This document shows positions 16,233 to 23,542 of a DNA stretch of 64,000 nt, piece after piece. Within the stretch, counting starts at the first letter, position 1, and every line of letters starts with the position of its first letter. The DNA comes from Flavobacterium crocinum (lineage in GTDB: Bacteria > Bacteroidota > Bacteroidia > Flavobacteriales > Flavobacteriaceae). Under the pieces are notes generated by a model. That model ran no database searches and had not been told where the DNA came from. It was given only the letters and a program-made list of their open reading frames with translations. Made by a program: the position numbers and the translations under genes. The stretch lies in NCBI RefSeq assembly GCF_003122385.1, contig NZ_CP029255.1, positions 3,162,001 through 3,226,000 of the forward strand, written 5' to 3'.

Positions 16233-16811
16233 TTAAATCTTTTTCACATACTGTGTAATAATCACAATTTGCTGTCCATCAACTTTTCCCTCAATATATT
16301 CAGCGTTTTCGTGGTCTAAACGAATGTTTCTCACAGCGGTTCCTTGTTTGGCAACCATGCTCGATCCTTTTACTTTAAGATCTTTGATTAAAACAACAGA
16401 ATCTCCGTGTTGTAGTACTACGCCGTTACTGTCACGGTGAACCAGTTTATTTTCGTCATCTTCACCTTCTCCGGTTGCTTTTGCCCATTCGAGAATATCT
16501 TCTTCCAGATACATCATGTCTAATAATTCCTGAGGCCATCCGGCAGCGCGCATACGGCTTAACATTCTCCAGGCCACAACCTGAACCGGAATATTTTCGT
16601 TCCACATGCTGTCATTAAGGCATCTCCAGTGATTTAAATCGACGTTGTCCGGATTTTCAATTTGGTCAATACAGGTATTACAGGCTAATATAGCTTCATC
16701 AATTCCGCCTTTTTTTGTTGGCAGTACCTGATAAACTTTTAAATTCTCTTCAGCACCACAAAGCTCGCATTTACCGCCACTTCGTTTGCTCAATTCTCTT
16801 TCGATACTCAT
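16233..16811 (-). CDS. PhnA/YjdM-like zinc ribbon protein
   Basis: 192 residues. The N-terminus is a zinc ribbon with CELC at 15-18 and a second Cys pair in ACNTC near 45. The C-terminal 70 residues form the PhnA domain (SVVLIKDLKVKGSS, then a beta-barrel-like strand set). PhnA/YjdM of E. coli was named for alkylphosphonate use, but phosphonate hydrolysis is not generally shown for the family, so the function is open. It is convergent with the 15.5-kb gene. No phn transport genes are nearby. Confidence 0.88.
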   Translation of the reverse strand: MSIERELSKRSGGKCELCGAEENLKVYQVLPTKKGGIDEAILACNTCIDQIENPDNVDLNHWRCLNDSMWNENIPVQVVAWRMLSRMRAAGWPQELLDMMYLEEDILEWAKATGEGEDDENKLVHRDSNGVVLQHGDSVVLIKDLKVKGSSMVAKQGTAVRNIRLDHENAEYIEGKVDGQQIVIITQYVKKI

Positions 16812-16959
16812 TTTTTGGTGTTTATTTTAAAAATGCGAAATTACTTATAATTTACTTCGCTTGCAAGTTTATGCTCAGGTTTAAAAATTATTGGAACCGT
16901 TGGATAATTGTAATTTTTTGAAGCACAAATCTATGTATTTCAAGAACCTTTTTTTTAGG

Positions 16960-17421
16960 TTATTTTTCTTTTACTCTAACGGCTTTCGGAACCAATTGTT
17001 CATATTCTCCTCCATGACGCAATACATCACGGACAATGCTTGAACTGATAAAAGAGGTACTTGCAGCAGTCAACAAGAAAACGGTTTCTATTTTCGAGAG
17101 TTTTCTGTTGGTGTGTGCAATGGCTTTTTCGAATTCGAAATCAGCCGGGTTGCGAAGACCTCTTAAAATGAAATTGGCTTTTTCTTTTTTAGCTAAATCA
17201 ATTGTTAATCCTTCATAAGTAATCACCGAAACTTTTGGTTCGTCTTTGAAAGTTTCTTCAATAAAACGTTTTCTTTCTTCTAATGAAAACATGTATTTTT
17301 TTTCGGCATTGACACCAATTGCAATTACAATTTCATCAAATAAAGGAATTCCTCTTTTGATAATGTCTTCGTGTCCAAGTGTAATAGGGTCAAATGATCC
17401 CGGGAATATAGCTTTTCGCAT
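16960..17421 (-). CDS. coaD: Phosphopantetheine adenylyltransferase
   Basis: Makes dephospho-CoA from 4'-phosphopantetheine and ATP, the fourth step of CoA synthesis. The 153-residue protein has the nucleotidylyltransferase signature FPGSFDPITLGH at 7-18, RGLRNPADFEFE, and the C-terminal SFISSSIVRDV motif. Length is standard. Its leader is an octamer repeat array that includes TAGCTTTG, a possible -7 box, 21 nt from the start codon. DUF421 lies 89 nt upstream on the same strand. Confidence 0.96.
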   Translation of the reverse strand: MRKAIFPGSFDPITLGHEDIIKRGIPLFDEIVIAIGVNAEKKYMFSLEERKRFIEETFKDEPKVSVITYEGLTIDLAKKEKANFILRGLRNPADFEFEKAIAHTNRKLSKIETVFLLTAASTSFISSSIVRDVLRHGGEYEQLVPKAVRVKEK

Positions 17422-17437
17422 TTTATTTTCTTTTTAA

Positions 17438-17470
17438 GGTTCAAAGCTACAAAGACGCAAAGGCGCAAAG
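17438..17470 (-). repeat. Octamer-period TTTG array upstream of coaD
   Basis: Four exact 8-nt units on the plus strand, such as GGTTCAAA and GCTACAAA, start at 17438, 17446, 17454 and 17462. On the coaD strand they give TTTG every 8 nt, and one of them is TAGCTTTG (17442-17449), a match to the -7 consensus TAnnTTTG. Confidence 0.7.
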
Positions 17471-17510
17471 TTTTTAGAAATTAATCGAAGCTTTGTTTGA
17501 GGTTTATATG

Positions 17511-18203
17511 TTAGGTTATTCTTTTGGTGTTGATTGCTTCTACCCATTCATCTTTTTTGCAGATTTCACAGTTTGCTGTTCCTATTGTTACTTCTTGCGT
17601 ATGACCACAGAAAGAACAGGCATAGATTCCATCAGCGGGAATAAATTTGCTTTTTGCGTTAAATAAGGAAGGTAAAATGGGTAAGCCGTGTTTTACTTTT
17701 TCGTCCGGATAATAAAAGACACTGATTTCGCCGCTGGTTTCTATAAAAGCGTGTTTTACCTGTCCTAAATGCTCAATTGATTTGATACGCAGTTCTGCAA
17801 AAAACTCATCTTGTGCTAAGCTTTCTTTCCTAAAACTGGATATTGAGAATTTCCCATCATTAATTAAACATTCGGTCTTGCCTTCTATAAATTCTTCAAA
17901 CTTTTTGCTTTTGCCTGTCAGCCAGGTTACGGTTCTGTACAAAATAATAATTACTGTAAAAACAATGGCAGCAGGGACTATCCCGACATCTTCATAAAAC
18001 ATTGGATCGCCCGCAGCAGAGCCTAATGCAATAATAATTACAGTTTCAAAAATTGACAATTGTTTGACACCTCTTTTTCCTGCCAGTTTTAAAGTCAGTA
18101 ATAAAATCGTAAACATTACTGTTGAACGGAATATTACTTCCAGAATAAACGTTTCCGGTAAGCTGTTAAAAAAGAGTCTGTCCCATTCAAAGATTTGTTT
18201 CAT
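17511..18203 (-). CDS. DUF421 membrane protein with C-terminal zinc ribbon
   Basis: 230 residues. The first 90 contain three membrane segments (about 20-40, 48-66, 74-92) followed by the cytoplasmic DUF421/YetF domain. The LAGKRGVKQLSIFE and ALGSAAGDPM segments and the FRKESLAQDEFF helix are typical. The end carries a rubredoxin-like zinc ribbon with Cys at 196, 199, 212 and 215, unusual for this family as I know it. DUF421 proteins are linked with spore and envelope processes in Bacillus, but no general activity is established. The gene is upstream of coaD. Family call firm, function unknown. Confidence 0.85.
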   Translation of the reverse strand: MKQIFEWDRLFFNSLPETFILEVIFRSTVMFTILLLTLKLAGKRGVKQLSIFETVIIIALGSAAGDPMFYEDVGIVPAAIVFTVIIILYRTVTWLTGKSKKFEEFIEGKTECLINDGKFSISSFRKESLAQDEFFAELRIKSIEHLGQVKHAFIETSGEISVFYYPDEKVKHGLPILPSLFNAKSKFIPADGIYACSFCGHTQEVTIGTANCEICKKDEWVEAINTKRIT

Positions 18204-18217
18204 TTTTTTTCTTTAGA

Positions 18218-18257
18218 GGTTCAAAAGTGCAGAGTTACAAAGGTTCAAAGGTTATTA
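18218..18257 (-). repeat. Octamer-period TTTG array upstream of the DUF421 gene
   Basis: Five 8-nt units start at 18218, 18226, 18234, 18242 and 18250 (GGTTCAAA occurs twice). On the gene's strand they read as TTTGAACC-type words ending 15 nt before the ATG. Confidence 0.7.
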
Positions 18258-18302
18258 TCAGATCGCTAAATCTGACAGTTGTAAAAAATAAGGTGCTAAA
18301 AC

Positions 18303-18338
18303 CTTAGAATCTTAGCACCTTAGTATCTTAGTGACTTA
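18303..18338 (-). repeat. Octamer-period CTAAG array containing the ddl stop codon
   Basis: Units start at 18303, 18311, 18319, 18327 and 18335 with an exact 8-nt period (CTTAGAAT, CTTAGCAC and so on). The last unit contains the ddl stop codon (18336-18338). Confidence 0.75.
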
Positions 18339-19307
18339 TTTTAAAGCTAACTCAATTGCGTTTGTAAACAAATCTTCCAGAGAAATCCCTGCTGCTTTTG
18401 CTTGCTGCGGAATCAAACTTTCTGTTGTTAAACCTGGAATAGTATTCATTTCAAGCATATGAGGTTCGTCATTTACGATAATGAATTCGCTTCTTGAGAA
18501 CCCTTTCATTTTTAAAACTTCGTAAGCACGTTTTGCTGTATCTGCTACTTTTTTAGTTAGTTCGTCAGAGATTCTTGCTGGCGTGATTTCTTGTGATTTT
18601 CCTTCGTATTTTGCTTCGTAATCAAAGAAATCATTGTCTGAAACGATTTCTGTAATTGGAAGAACTTTAATTTCGCCTTGGTAATTGATTACACCTACAG
18701 AAACCTCAGTTCCGTCAAGGAAACTCTCGATGATGATTTCGTTGTCTTCTTTGTAAGCTACTTCAATTGCAATTGGAAGTTCAGCCTCAGTTTTTACTTT
18801 TGAAATTCCGAAACTTGAACCTGCTTTGTTTGGTTTTACGAAACATGGCAATCCTACTTTTTTAACGATTTCAGCTGTATTGATTTCGTCTCCTTTGTTC
18901 AAATAGTAAGAAACCGCAGTTTTGATTCCGTATGGTTTTAAAACTGATAATAAATCTCTTTTATTGAATGTCAGAGCCGATTGATAATAATCGCAAGAAG
19001 ATTGTGGCATGCCGATTAATTCAAAATAAGCCTGCATTAATCCGTCTTCACCAGGAGTTCCGTGTATAGCATTGAAAACACAGTCAAAAGTGATTTTTTC
19101 GCCGTTTACCGTTACAGAAAAGTCATTTCGATCAATTGGGAATTCGGCATCTTTATCGTCTACATAAACCCATTTTTCTTTAAAAATATGGATTCGGAAT
19201 CCGTTGTATTTTGTTTTATCAAGATATTGATACACGACATTCCCGCTGATTAATGATATTTTGTATTCGCTGGAATAGCCGCCCATGATGATGGCAATGT
19301 TTTTCAT
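18336..19307 (-). CDS. ddl: D-alanine--D-alanine ligase
   Basis: Joins two D-alanines for peptidoglycan precursor synthesis in the cytoplasm. The 323-residue protein has the ATP-grasp layout: MGGYSSEYKISL at the start (usual GG.S.E), FNAIHGTPGEDG, the KPNKAGSSFGISK loop and the C-terminal EMNTIPGLTTESLIPQQA signature. Length is standard. It is divergent from the PASTA gene, a protein type that binds peptidoglycan in other systems. Its stop codon lies in the octamer array 18303-18338. Confidence 0.96.
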   Translation of the reverse strand: MKNIAIIMGGYSSEYKISLISGNVVYQYLDKTKYNGFRIHIFKEKWVYVDDKDAEFPIDRNDFSVTVNGEKITFDCVFNAIHGTPGEDGLMQAYFELIGMPQSSCDYYQSALTFNKRDLLSVLKPYGIKTAVSYYLNKGDEINTAEIVKKVGLPCFVKPNKAGSSFGISKVKTEAELPIAIEVAYKEDNEIIIESFLDGTEVSVGVINYQGEIKVLPITEIVSDNDFFDYEAKYEGKSQEITPARISDELTKKVADTAKRAYEVLKMKGFSRSEFIIVNDEPHMLEMNTIPGLTTESLIPQQAKAAGISLEDLFTNAIELALK

Positions 19308-19433
19308 GTTTTTGTTTCAGGTTTTAATTTGTTTCAAGTTTCAGGTTTAGCGAAAAATCGTTTAAATCTGTTTTGAAACTTTATTTGATATATGATTTTT
19401 AAATAAATAACGTTCTTATGAAACCGAGAGTTC

Positions 19434-19509
19434 TAGCCCTGATAGAAGCGGCATCCTTTTGTGCCGGGGTTCGGCGCAAAAGATACAGCGGATAGCAGGA
19501 AACAGCTCC
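19434..19509 (+). other. Structured dispersed element (TAGCCCTGATAG type)
   Basis: The element begins TAGCCCTGATAGAAGCGG and ends GCGGATAGCAGG. In the middle is an 11-bp stem, CTTTTGTGCCG with CGGCGCAAAAG. The same ends occur at 62909-63095 around a different hairpin. Its G+C is well above the surroundings, suggesting a selected RNA or mobile palindromic unit; a match to Rfam Flavo-1 is possible but untested. The rest of the 320-nt ddl-PASTA gap holds TTTCAGGTTT short repeats (about 19315-19350) and the PASTA promoter. Confidence 0.5.
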
Positions 19510-19599
19510 AGAAAATTGAAATGAGGAATTTAAAAAAATCCATATTCCAAAGTTCTTTGTTTTAAACAAAATTATCATTTTTTTTGAAACGAAATACTT

Positions 19600-19607
19600 T
19601 ATCTTTG
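19600..19607 (+). promoter_or_regulatory. Candidate -7 box for the PASTA-rluD operon
   Basis: TATCTTTG matches TAnnTTTG and sits 20 nt before the start codon. The nearest TTG (19584-19586) is 13 nt upstream, which is short for a -33 element. Confidence 0.5.
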
Positions 19608-19627
19608 TCGCTATTAAAAATAAATTT

Positions 19628-20245
19628 ATGAGTTTACGAAAGTATTTAACAAGCCGAGTTTTTTTCTTGCAATTGCTTGCGGCCGCAGCCATTATCGCGG
19701 CAATTGGTTATTTATTTATGCATTGGTTGACTTTTACGACCGATCATGGACACGAAATCGAGGTTCCGAATTTGTCTAAATTAACTGAGGAGCAAGTTGA
19801 AAATAAATTGGACGAATTGGATTTGGACTACGTTCTATTGGATAGTGTTGATTACAGAAGTGAATACCCAAAATATAGTGTTGTAGAGCAGGATCCGCTT
19901 CCTGGAACAATGGTAAAAGTGGGAAGAAAGATTTATATTAAGATTAATGCGTCAGGTTTTTCTTCTGTTAAAATTCCTGATTTAATTGAAAAAACATATC
20001 GTGAAGCGGTACCAACGTTAAAAGCGTTAGGACTTGAGCCGGGAACAATTACGTATATTCCGAACCTTGGAAAAGATATGGTTTTGGAAATGCGTTTAAA
20101 AGGCAGAAATTTAAAAGTAGGAGACCGTGTTTTGAAAGCGTCTAAAATCGATTTGGTTTTAGGTGACGGAAAAGCAAGTTATGTAGATGATAGCCAGGCA
20201 GACAGTACTGCAGTGCCTGTAGAAACCCCACAAGATGAACAATAA
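19628..20245 (+). CDS. PASTA domain protein, membrane-anchored
   Basis: 205 residues. One membrane segment (about 13-36) anchors the protein, with the rest outside. Two PASTA repeats are visible: the first from EVPNLSKLTEEQVENKL to VVEQDPLPGTMVKVG, the second from VKIPDLIEKTYREAVPTLKALGLEPG. A third partial repeat follows, then an acidic tail. PASTA repeats are linked to peptidoglycan or muropeptide binding. No kinase or penicillin-binding domain is attached. It overlaps rluD by 11 nt and is divergent from ddl, consistent with a wall-related role, which is inferred. Confidence 0.85.
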   Translation: MSLRKYLTSRVFFLQLLAAAAIIAAIGYLFMHWLTFTTDHGHEIEVPNLSKLTEEQVENKLDELDLDYVLLDSVDYRSEYPKYSVVEQDPLPGTMVKVGRKIYIKINASGFSSVKIPDLIEKTYREAVPTLKALGLEPGTITYIPNLGKDMVLEMRLKGRNLKVGDRVLKASKIDLVLGDGKASYVDDSQADSTAVPVETPQDEQ

Positions 20246-21278
20246 TATTGAAGAAAATTTAGATCTGGAAGACGAATTATTTGAGCATTACAGATTTGAA
20301 GTTCCAAAAGGTCAGGCGTTTTTGCGTATTGACAAATATTTAATGTATTTGATTCCGAATGCCACGCGAAATAAAATTCAGAATGCGGCAACGAACGGAA
20401 ATATCTTTGTCAATGATATTCCGGTAAAATCAAATTATAAAGTAAAACCTTTTGATGTGATAACCGTGATGTTGTCGCATCCTCCATTTGAAAACCATAT
20501 TCTTCCTGAGGATATTCCGTTGAATATTGTTTATGAAGATGATGCTCTTTTATTGATTAATAAAGAACCAGGAATGGTTGTGCATCCAGGTCACGGAAAT
20601 TATACCGGAACTTTGGTAAATGCTTTGGCGCATCATTTTGATAATTTGCCAATGAATAGCAGCGAACGTCCAGGTTTGGTGCACCGAATTGATAAAGATA
20701 CTTCCGGACTTTTGGTTGTTGCCAAAACGGAAGCTGCTATGACGCATTTGGCAAAACAGTTTGAAGCTAAAACCACCGAAAGAGAATATATTGCTTTGGT
20801 TTGGGGAAATGTTGCTCAAGAAAGTGGTACAATTGAAGGAAACCTTGCCAGACATTTAAAAGACCGTATGCAAATGGCAGTTTTTGATGATCCTGAAATT
20901 GGAAAACCTGCTATTACGCATTATAAAGTTTTGGAACGTTTTGGTTATGTGACTTTGATTTCTTGTAAACTGGAAACTGGAAGAACACATCAGATTCGTG
21001 CACACATGAAGCATATTGGTCATCCGTTATTTAATGATGAACGTTATGGTGGTCATTTGATTTTGAAAGGAACGACTTTTACGAAATACAAACAGTTTAT
21101 CGAAAATTGTTTTAAAGCTTTACCTCGTCAGGCACTTCATGCGAAAACGCTTGGATTTGTTCACCCAAATACGGGAGAAATGATGCGTTTTGATACGGAA
21201 TTGCCAGACGATTTTAAAGAGTGTATCGAAAAATGGCGTAATTATGTGAAATCGCATAATACTGACGATGAGAATTAA
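20235..21278 (+). CDS. rluD: RluA-family pseudouridine synthase (RluD-like)
   Basis: 347 residues. The S4 RNA-binding domain (about 22-85, RIDKYLMYLIPNATRNKIQ) is followed by the catalytic domain with HRIDKDTSGLLVVAKT, which contains the nucleophile Asp, then GRTHQIRAHMKHIGHPLF. RluD modifies 23S rRNA helix 69 uridines (1911, 1915, 1917); RluC is an alternative within the family. The start overlaps the PASTA gene by 11 nt, so the two are translationally coupled. A terminator follows. Confidence 0.92.
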   Translation: MNNNIEENLDLEDELFEHYRFEVPKGQAFLRIDKYLMYLIPNATRNKIQNAATNGNIFVNDIPVKSNYKVKPFDVITVMLSHPPFENHILPEDIPLNIVYEDDALLLINKEPGMVVHPGHGNYTGTLVNALAHHFDNLPMNSSERPGLVHRIDKDTSGLLVVAKTEAAMTHLAKQFEAKTTEREYIALVWGNVAQESGTIEGNLARHLKDRMQMAVFDDPEIGKPAITHYKVLERFGYVTLISCKLETGRTHQIRAHMKHIGHPLFNDERYGGHLILKGTTFTKYKQFIENCFKALPRQALHAKTLGFVHPNTGEMMRFDTELPDDFKECIEKWRNYVKSHNTDDEN

Positions 21279-21314
21279 TTTTTTAGAAAATAGAGAATAG
21301 ATTAAAGAATATAG

Positions 21315-21343
21315 AAAAAGCTCCTTTTTTGGAGCTTTTTTGT
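21315..21343 (+). terminator. Rho-independent terminator after rluD
   Basis: Stem AAAAAGCTCC with GGAGCTTTTT, 37 nt after the rluD stop codon. Confidence 0.8.
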
Positions 21344-21373
21344 TTTTACCATAATTTTTCGTTGCAATTTTCT

Positions 21374-21446
21374 GTAGAGACGCACCGCAGTGCGTCTAAC
21401 GTATTGTGAATATTCGTTGCGGAGACGCACTGCAGTGCGCCTCTAC
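21374..21446. repeat. GTAGAGACGCAC inverted repeat
   Basis: Two 24-nt arms (21374-21397 and 21423-21446) are inverted copies with two mismatches, and each arm itself contains a palindrome (GACGCAC and GTGCGTC). The loop is 25 nt. It sits between convergent genes. Confidence 0.7.
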
Positions 21447-21504
21447 GGATATGCTTTGTGTTAGAATATTAACAAGGGATATTTTGTCCCTATTAATTTA
21501 ATTA

Positions 21505-22110
21505 TTATAGTGATTTGATTGCTAAATCGGTTATTTTAACTTCTCCGTTGGTTATGAAACCTAGTTTTCCTTTTTGGCTTAGATTGCTTTTTTCAAGAGA
21601 ACATTCTAACGTTGTTTTATTATCTACAGAAAAGAATAATTGATTGTTTAAGACTTTAATTTTTACATTATACCATTTGTTGTTTTCTAATTGCATTGGT
21701 TTTCTAAACAATGTTTTCCCACCTCTTTTGCCATACGAATCGTCTTTTTTATCATAGACACCGTCTCCAATTACTATGTTCTGGTCAATTTGGTATAAGT
21801 AAGTTCTAATGTATTTTCCTTTATTTAAATTGAGCATGATTTCAAATAAGGATTCTTCAATCATGTTGACTTTAAAATCGATTTCATAATTTTTGGGAAG
21901 TCGTTTTTTAGATTCCATTACTCCCCAATGCAACGGTACTCCATGTCCGATTAAGGTATCTTTTTTCAGAAACCATTCATTTAAATCGCAATGTGATTTG
22001 AATTGAGAAGCTTTGGTGATTTTATATTCTTTTTTTGCTGTTGAAATGGCGCTGGAACATGAAATCAAGATTAGTTGTAAAAGAAGAAATACTGTAAATT
22101 TTGTTTTCAT
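21505..22110 (-). CDS. Lipoprotein with laminin-G/DUF1080-like fold
   Basis: 201 residues. The lipobox is LILISCSS with Cys18. The mature part looks like a beta-sandwich: LHWGVMESKKRLPKNYEIDFKV, KGKYIRTYLYQI, NNKWYNVKIKVLNNQLFFSVDN, GKLGFITNGEVKITDLAI. This order is typical of concanavalin-type and 3-keto-disaccharide-hydrolase (DUF1080) proteins, but no active site is identifiable. The start directly follows the ABC ATPase gene with no gap, so it is cotranscribed. Function unknown; the family call is tentative. Confidence 0.6.
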   Translation of the reverse strand: MKTKFTVFLLLQLILISCSSAISTAKKEYKITKASQFKSHCDLNEWFLKKDTLIGHGVPLHWGVMESKKRLPKNYEIDFKVNMIEESLFEIMLNLNKGKYIRTYLYQIDQNIVIGDGVYDKKDDSYGKRGGKTLFRKPMQLENNKWYNVKIKVLNNQLFFSVDNKTTLECSLEKSNLSQKGKLGFITNGEVKITDLAIKSL

Positions 22111-23352
22111 TTAATTTAATTCGGAATGATATTTTATTTGTCCAGTTGAGCCTGTTTCAGATGGTAGAAGTTCGAATACTGAAGTAGGAGCAAGGCCTTG
22201 TTCAATTCTATGTGAAACATACAGAATAGAAACGTTTGTTTCTTGTTTAATAGTATTGATTAACTGAATTACCAAATCTACATTTTCGTCGTCTAAGCCT
22301 TCTACGGGTTCGTCTAAAATTAATAATGGCGGGTGTTTTAAAACGGCACGAACAATTAATCCAACTCTTTGCTGACCGATTGAAAGATCAATGAAACGTT
22401 TTTTACGCAAATGTGTCATTTCGATTACTTCCAGCCATTGCGTCACGATATTTTTTTGGTGTGTTGTAGGTTCTGTATAAAGTCCGATTTGGTCAAAGAA
22501 ACCTGAAAGAATCATTTGTTCCAAAGTATGACCTTTCTGAAACAAATCCATCATGGCAGTCGTATAAATGCCGATTTGTTTTTTGATGTCCCAAACGCTT
22601 TCTCCGGTTCCTTTTTTTCTTCCGAATAAAAATAAATTTTGTCCAAAACCTTTTGGGTTATCTCCTGTAATTAAGGATAAAATAGTGCTTTTTCCGGAAC
22701 CGTTTGGACCAATTAACTGCCAGAATTCTCCTTGTTTGATGGTCCATGAAATGTTGTCGAGAATTTTTCTATCGTCATAACTTACCGAAACATTTTCCAT
22801 TCTGATTAATTCATTGTCAGGAAAAGTATGGACTTCGGTTGCTTTTGGAATTGCAGTTGTATTTAAGGTTTTGAAATGATTTTCGCTTTTTACGAATGGA
22901 TGCAGTTCAAATGTATTGTCTTTGATCTGTGCTTTGTTGGGAACAAATTCTAATACATCAACTGTACGGTTTAAAAGCTGAATAATGGCAATATCATTCG
23001 TCAGATCTTTTAATGAGTCGGCTAAAATTACTCTTGACGCCTGATCTAAATGGTCGAACGGATTATCGAAAATGATAAAATCCGGTTTTTGATTGATACA
23101 GTATTTTAAAAACTCTTTTTTGCGTTCGCCTGAAGAAAACGTTCTGAGTTGTCTGTTTGAAGTAGTTGAAGCTTCTACGCTGTCGTATTGAAATTCTTTT
23201 TCGATGAATTTTTCGATTGCAATATCAGAAAACAGTATTCCTTTTTGAGTGTTAAAAATGGCTAATTCTCCATTTGCTTCGCCGTTTAATATGTTGTCTA
23301 TTAGCTTTTTTTTATTTACCTGATTAGATAAAAGTATATCCCAGTGTTGCAT
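22111..23352 (-). CDS. Tandem ABC ATPase, first domain degenerate (ModF-like)
   Basis: 413 residues with no membrane segment. The second half is a complete ABC ATPase: Walker A GPNGSGKST, signature LSIGQQRVGL, Walker B LLILDEPVEGL. The first half keeps a signature (FSSGERKK) and a Walker B-like FIIFDNPFDHLDQ but has lost the Walker A loop near the start. The layout resembles ModF/PhrA-type soluble double ATPases, whose role is not settled. No permease gene adjoins it. It runs into the DUF1080-like lipoprotein gene. Confidence 0.8.
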   Translation of the reverse strand: MQHWDILLSNQVNKKKLIDNILNGEANGELAIFNTQKGILFSDIAIEKFIEKEFQYDSVEASTTSNRQLRTFSSGERKKEFLKYCINQKPDFIIFDNPFDHLDQASRVILADSLKDLTNDIAIIQLLNRTVDVLEFVPNKAQIKDNTFELHPFVKSENHFKTLNTTAIPKATEVHTFPDNELIRMENVSVSYDDRKILDNISWTIKQGEFWQLIGPNGSGKSTILSLITGDNPKGFGQNLFLFGRKKGTGESVWDIKKQIGIYTTAMMDLFQKGHTLEQMILSGFFDQIGLYTEPTTHQKNIVTQWLEVIEMTHLRKKRFIDLSIGQQRVGLIVRAVLKHPPLLILDEPVEGLDDENVDLVIQLINTIKQETNVSILYVSHRIEQGLAPTSVFELLPSETGSTGQIKYHSELN

Positions 23353-23379
23353 TGTAATTTTTATTTATATTATTTTTTT

Positions 23380-23485
23380 GCCACAGATTTCACAGATTAA
23401 AGTGATTTTTTTAGCCACGAATTTTCACAAATTTTCACAAATTTTTTATTAATTATAATTCGTGAAAATTTGTGTAATTCGTGGC
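23380..23485. repeat. GCCACAGATT plus GCCACGAATT repeat
   Basis: A short GCCACAGATTTCACAGATT piece (from 23380) is followed by an inverted repeat beginning GCCACGAATTTTCAC (23414) and ending AATTCGTGGC (23485). It lies between the sulfurtransferase and ABC genes. Confidence 0.7.
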
Positions 23486-23509
23486 AACGCATTTTTTTAA
23501 TCTATTAAT

Positions 23510-23525
23510 CCCGATAGACATCGGG
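23510..23525. repeat. CCCGAT palindrome
   Basis: CCCGAT-AGAC-ATCGGG is a small hairpin just after the sulfurtransferase stop codon, on its strand. It may be a terminator remnant or a common intergenic repeat. Confidence 0.4.
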
Positions 23526-23542
23526 AGTGGCTAAATATTATT

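Noticed and set aside
7283..18338. CRISPR array from the regular octamer repeats
   Set aside because: Units are 8 nt with no spacers and no cas genes nearby, which does not fit any CRISPR array.
19399..19692. 97-codon minus-strand frame
   Set aside because: It crosses the structured element at 19.4 kb and overlaps the start of the PASTA gene in antisense.
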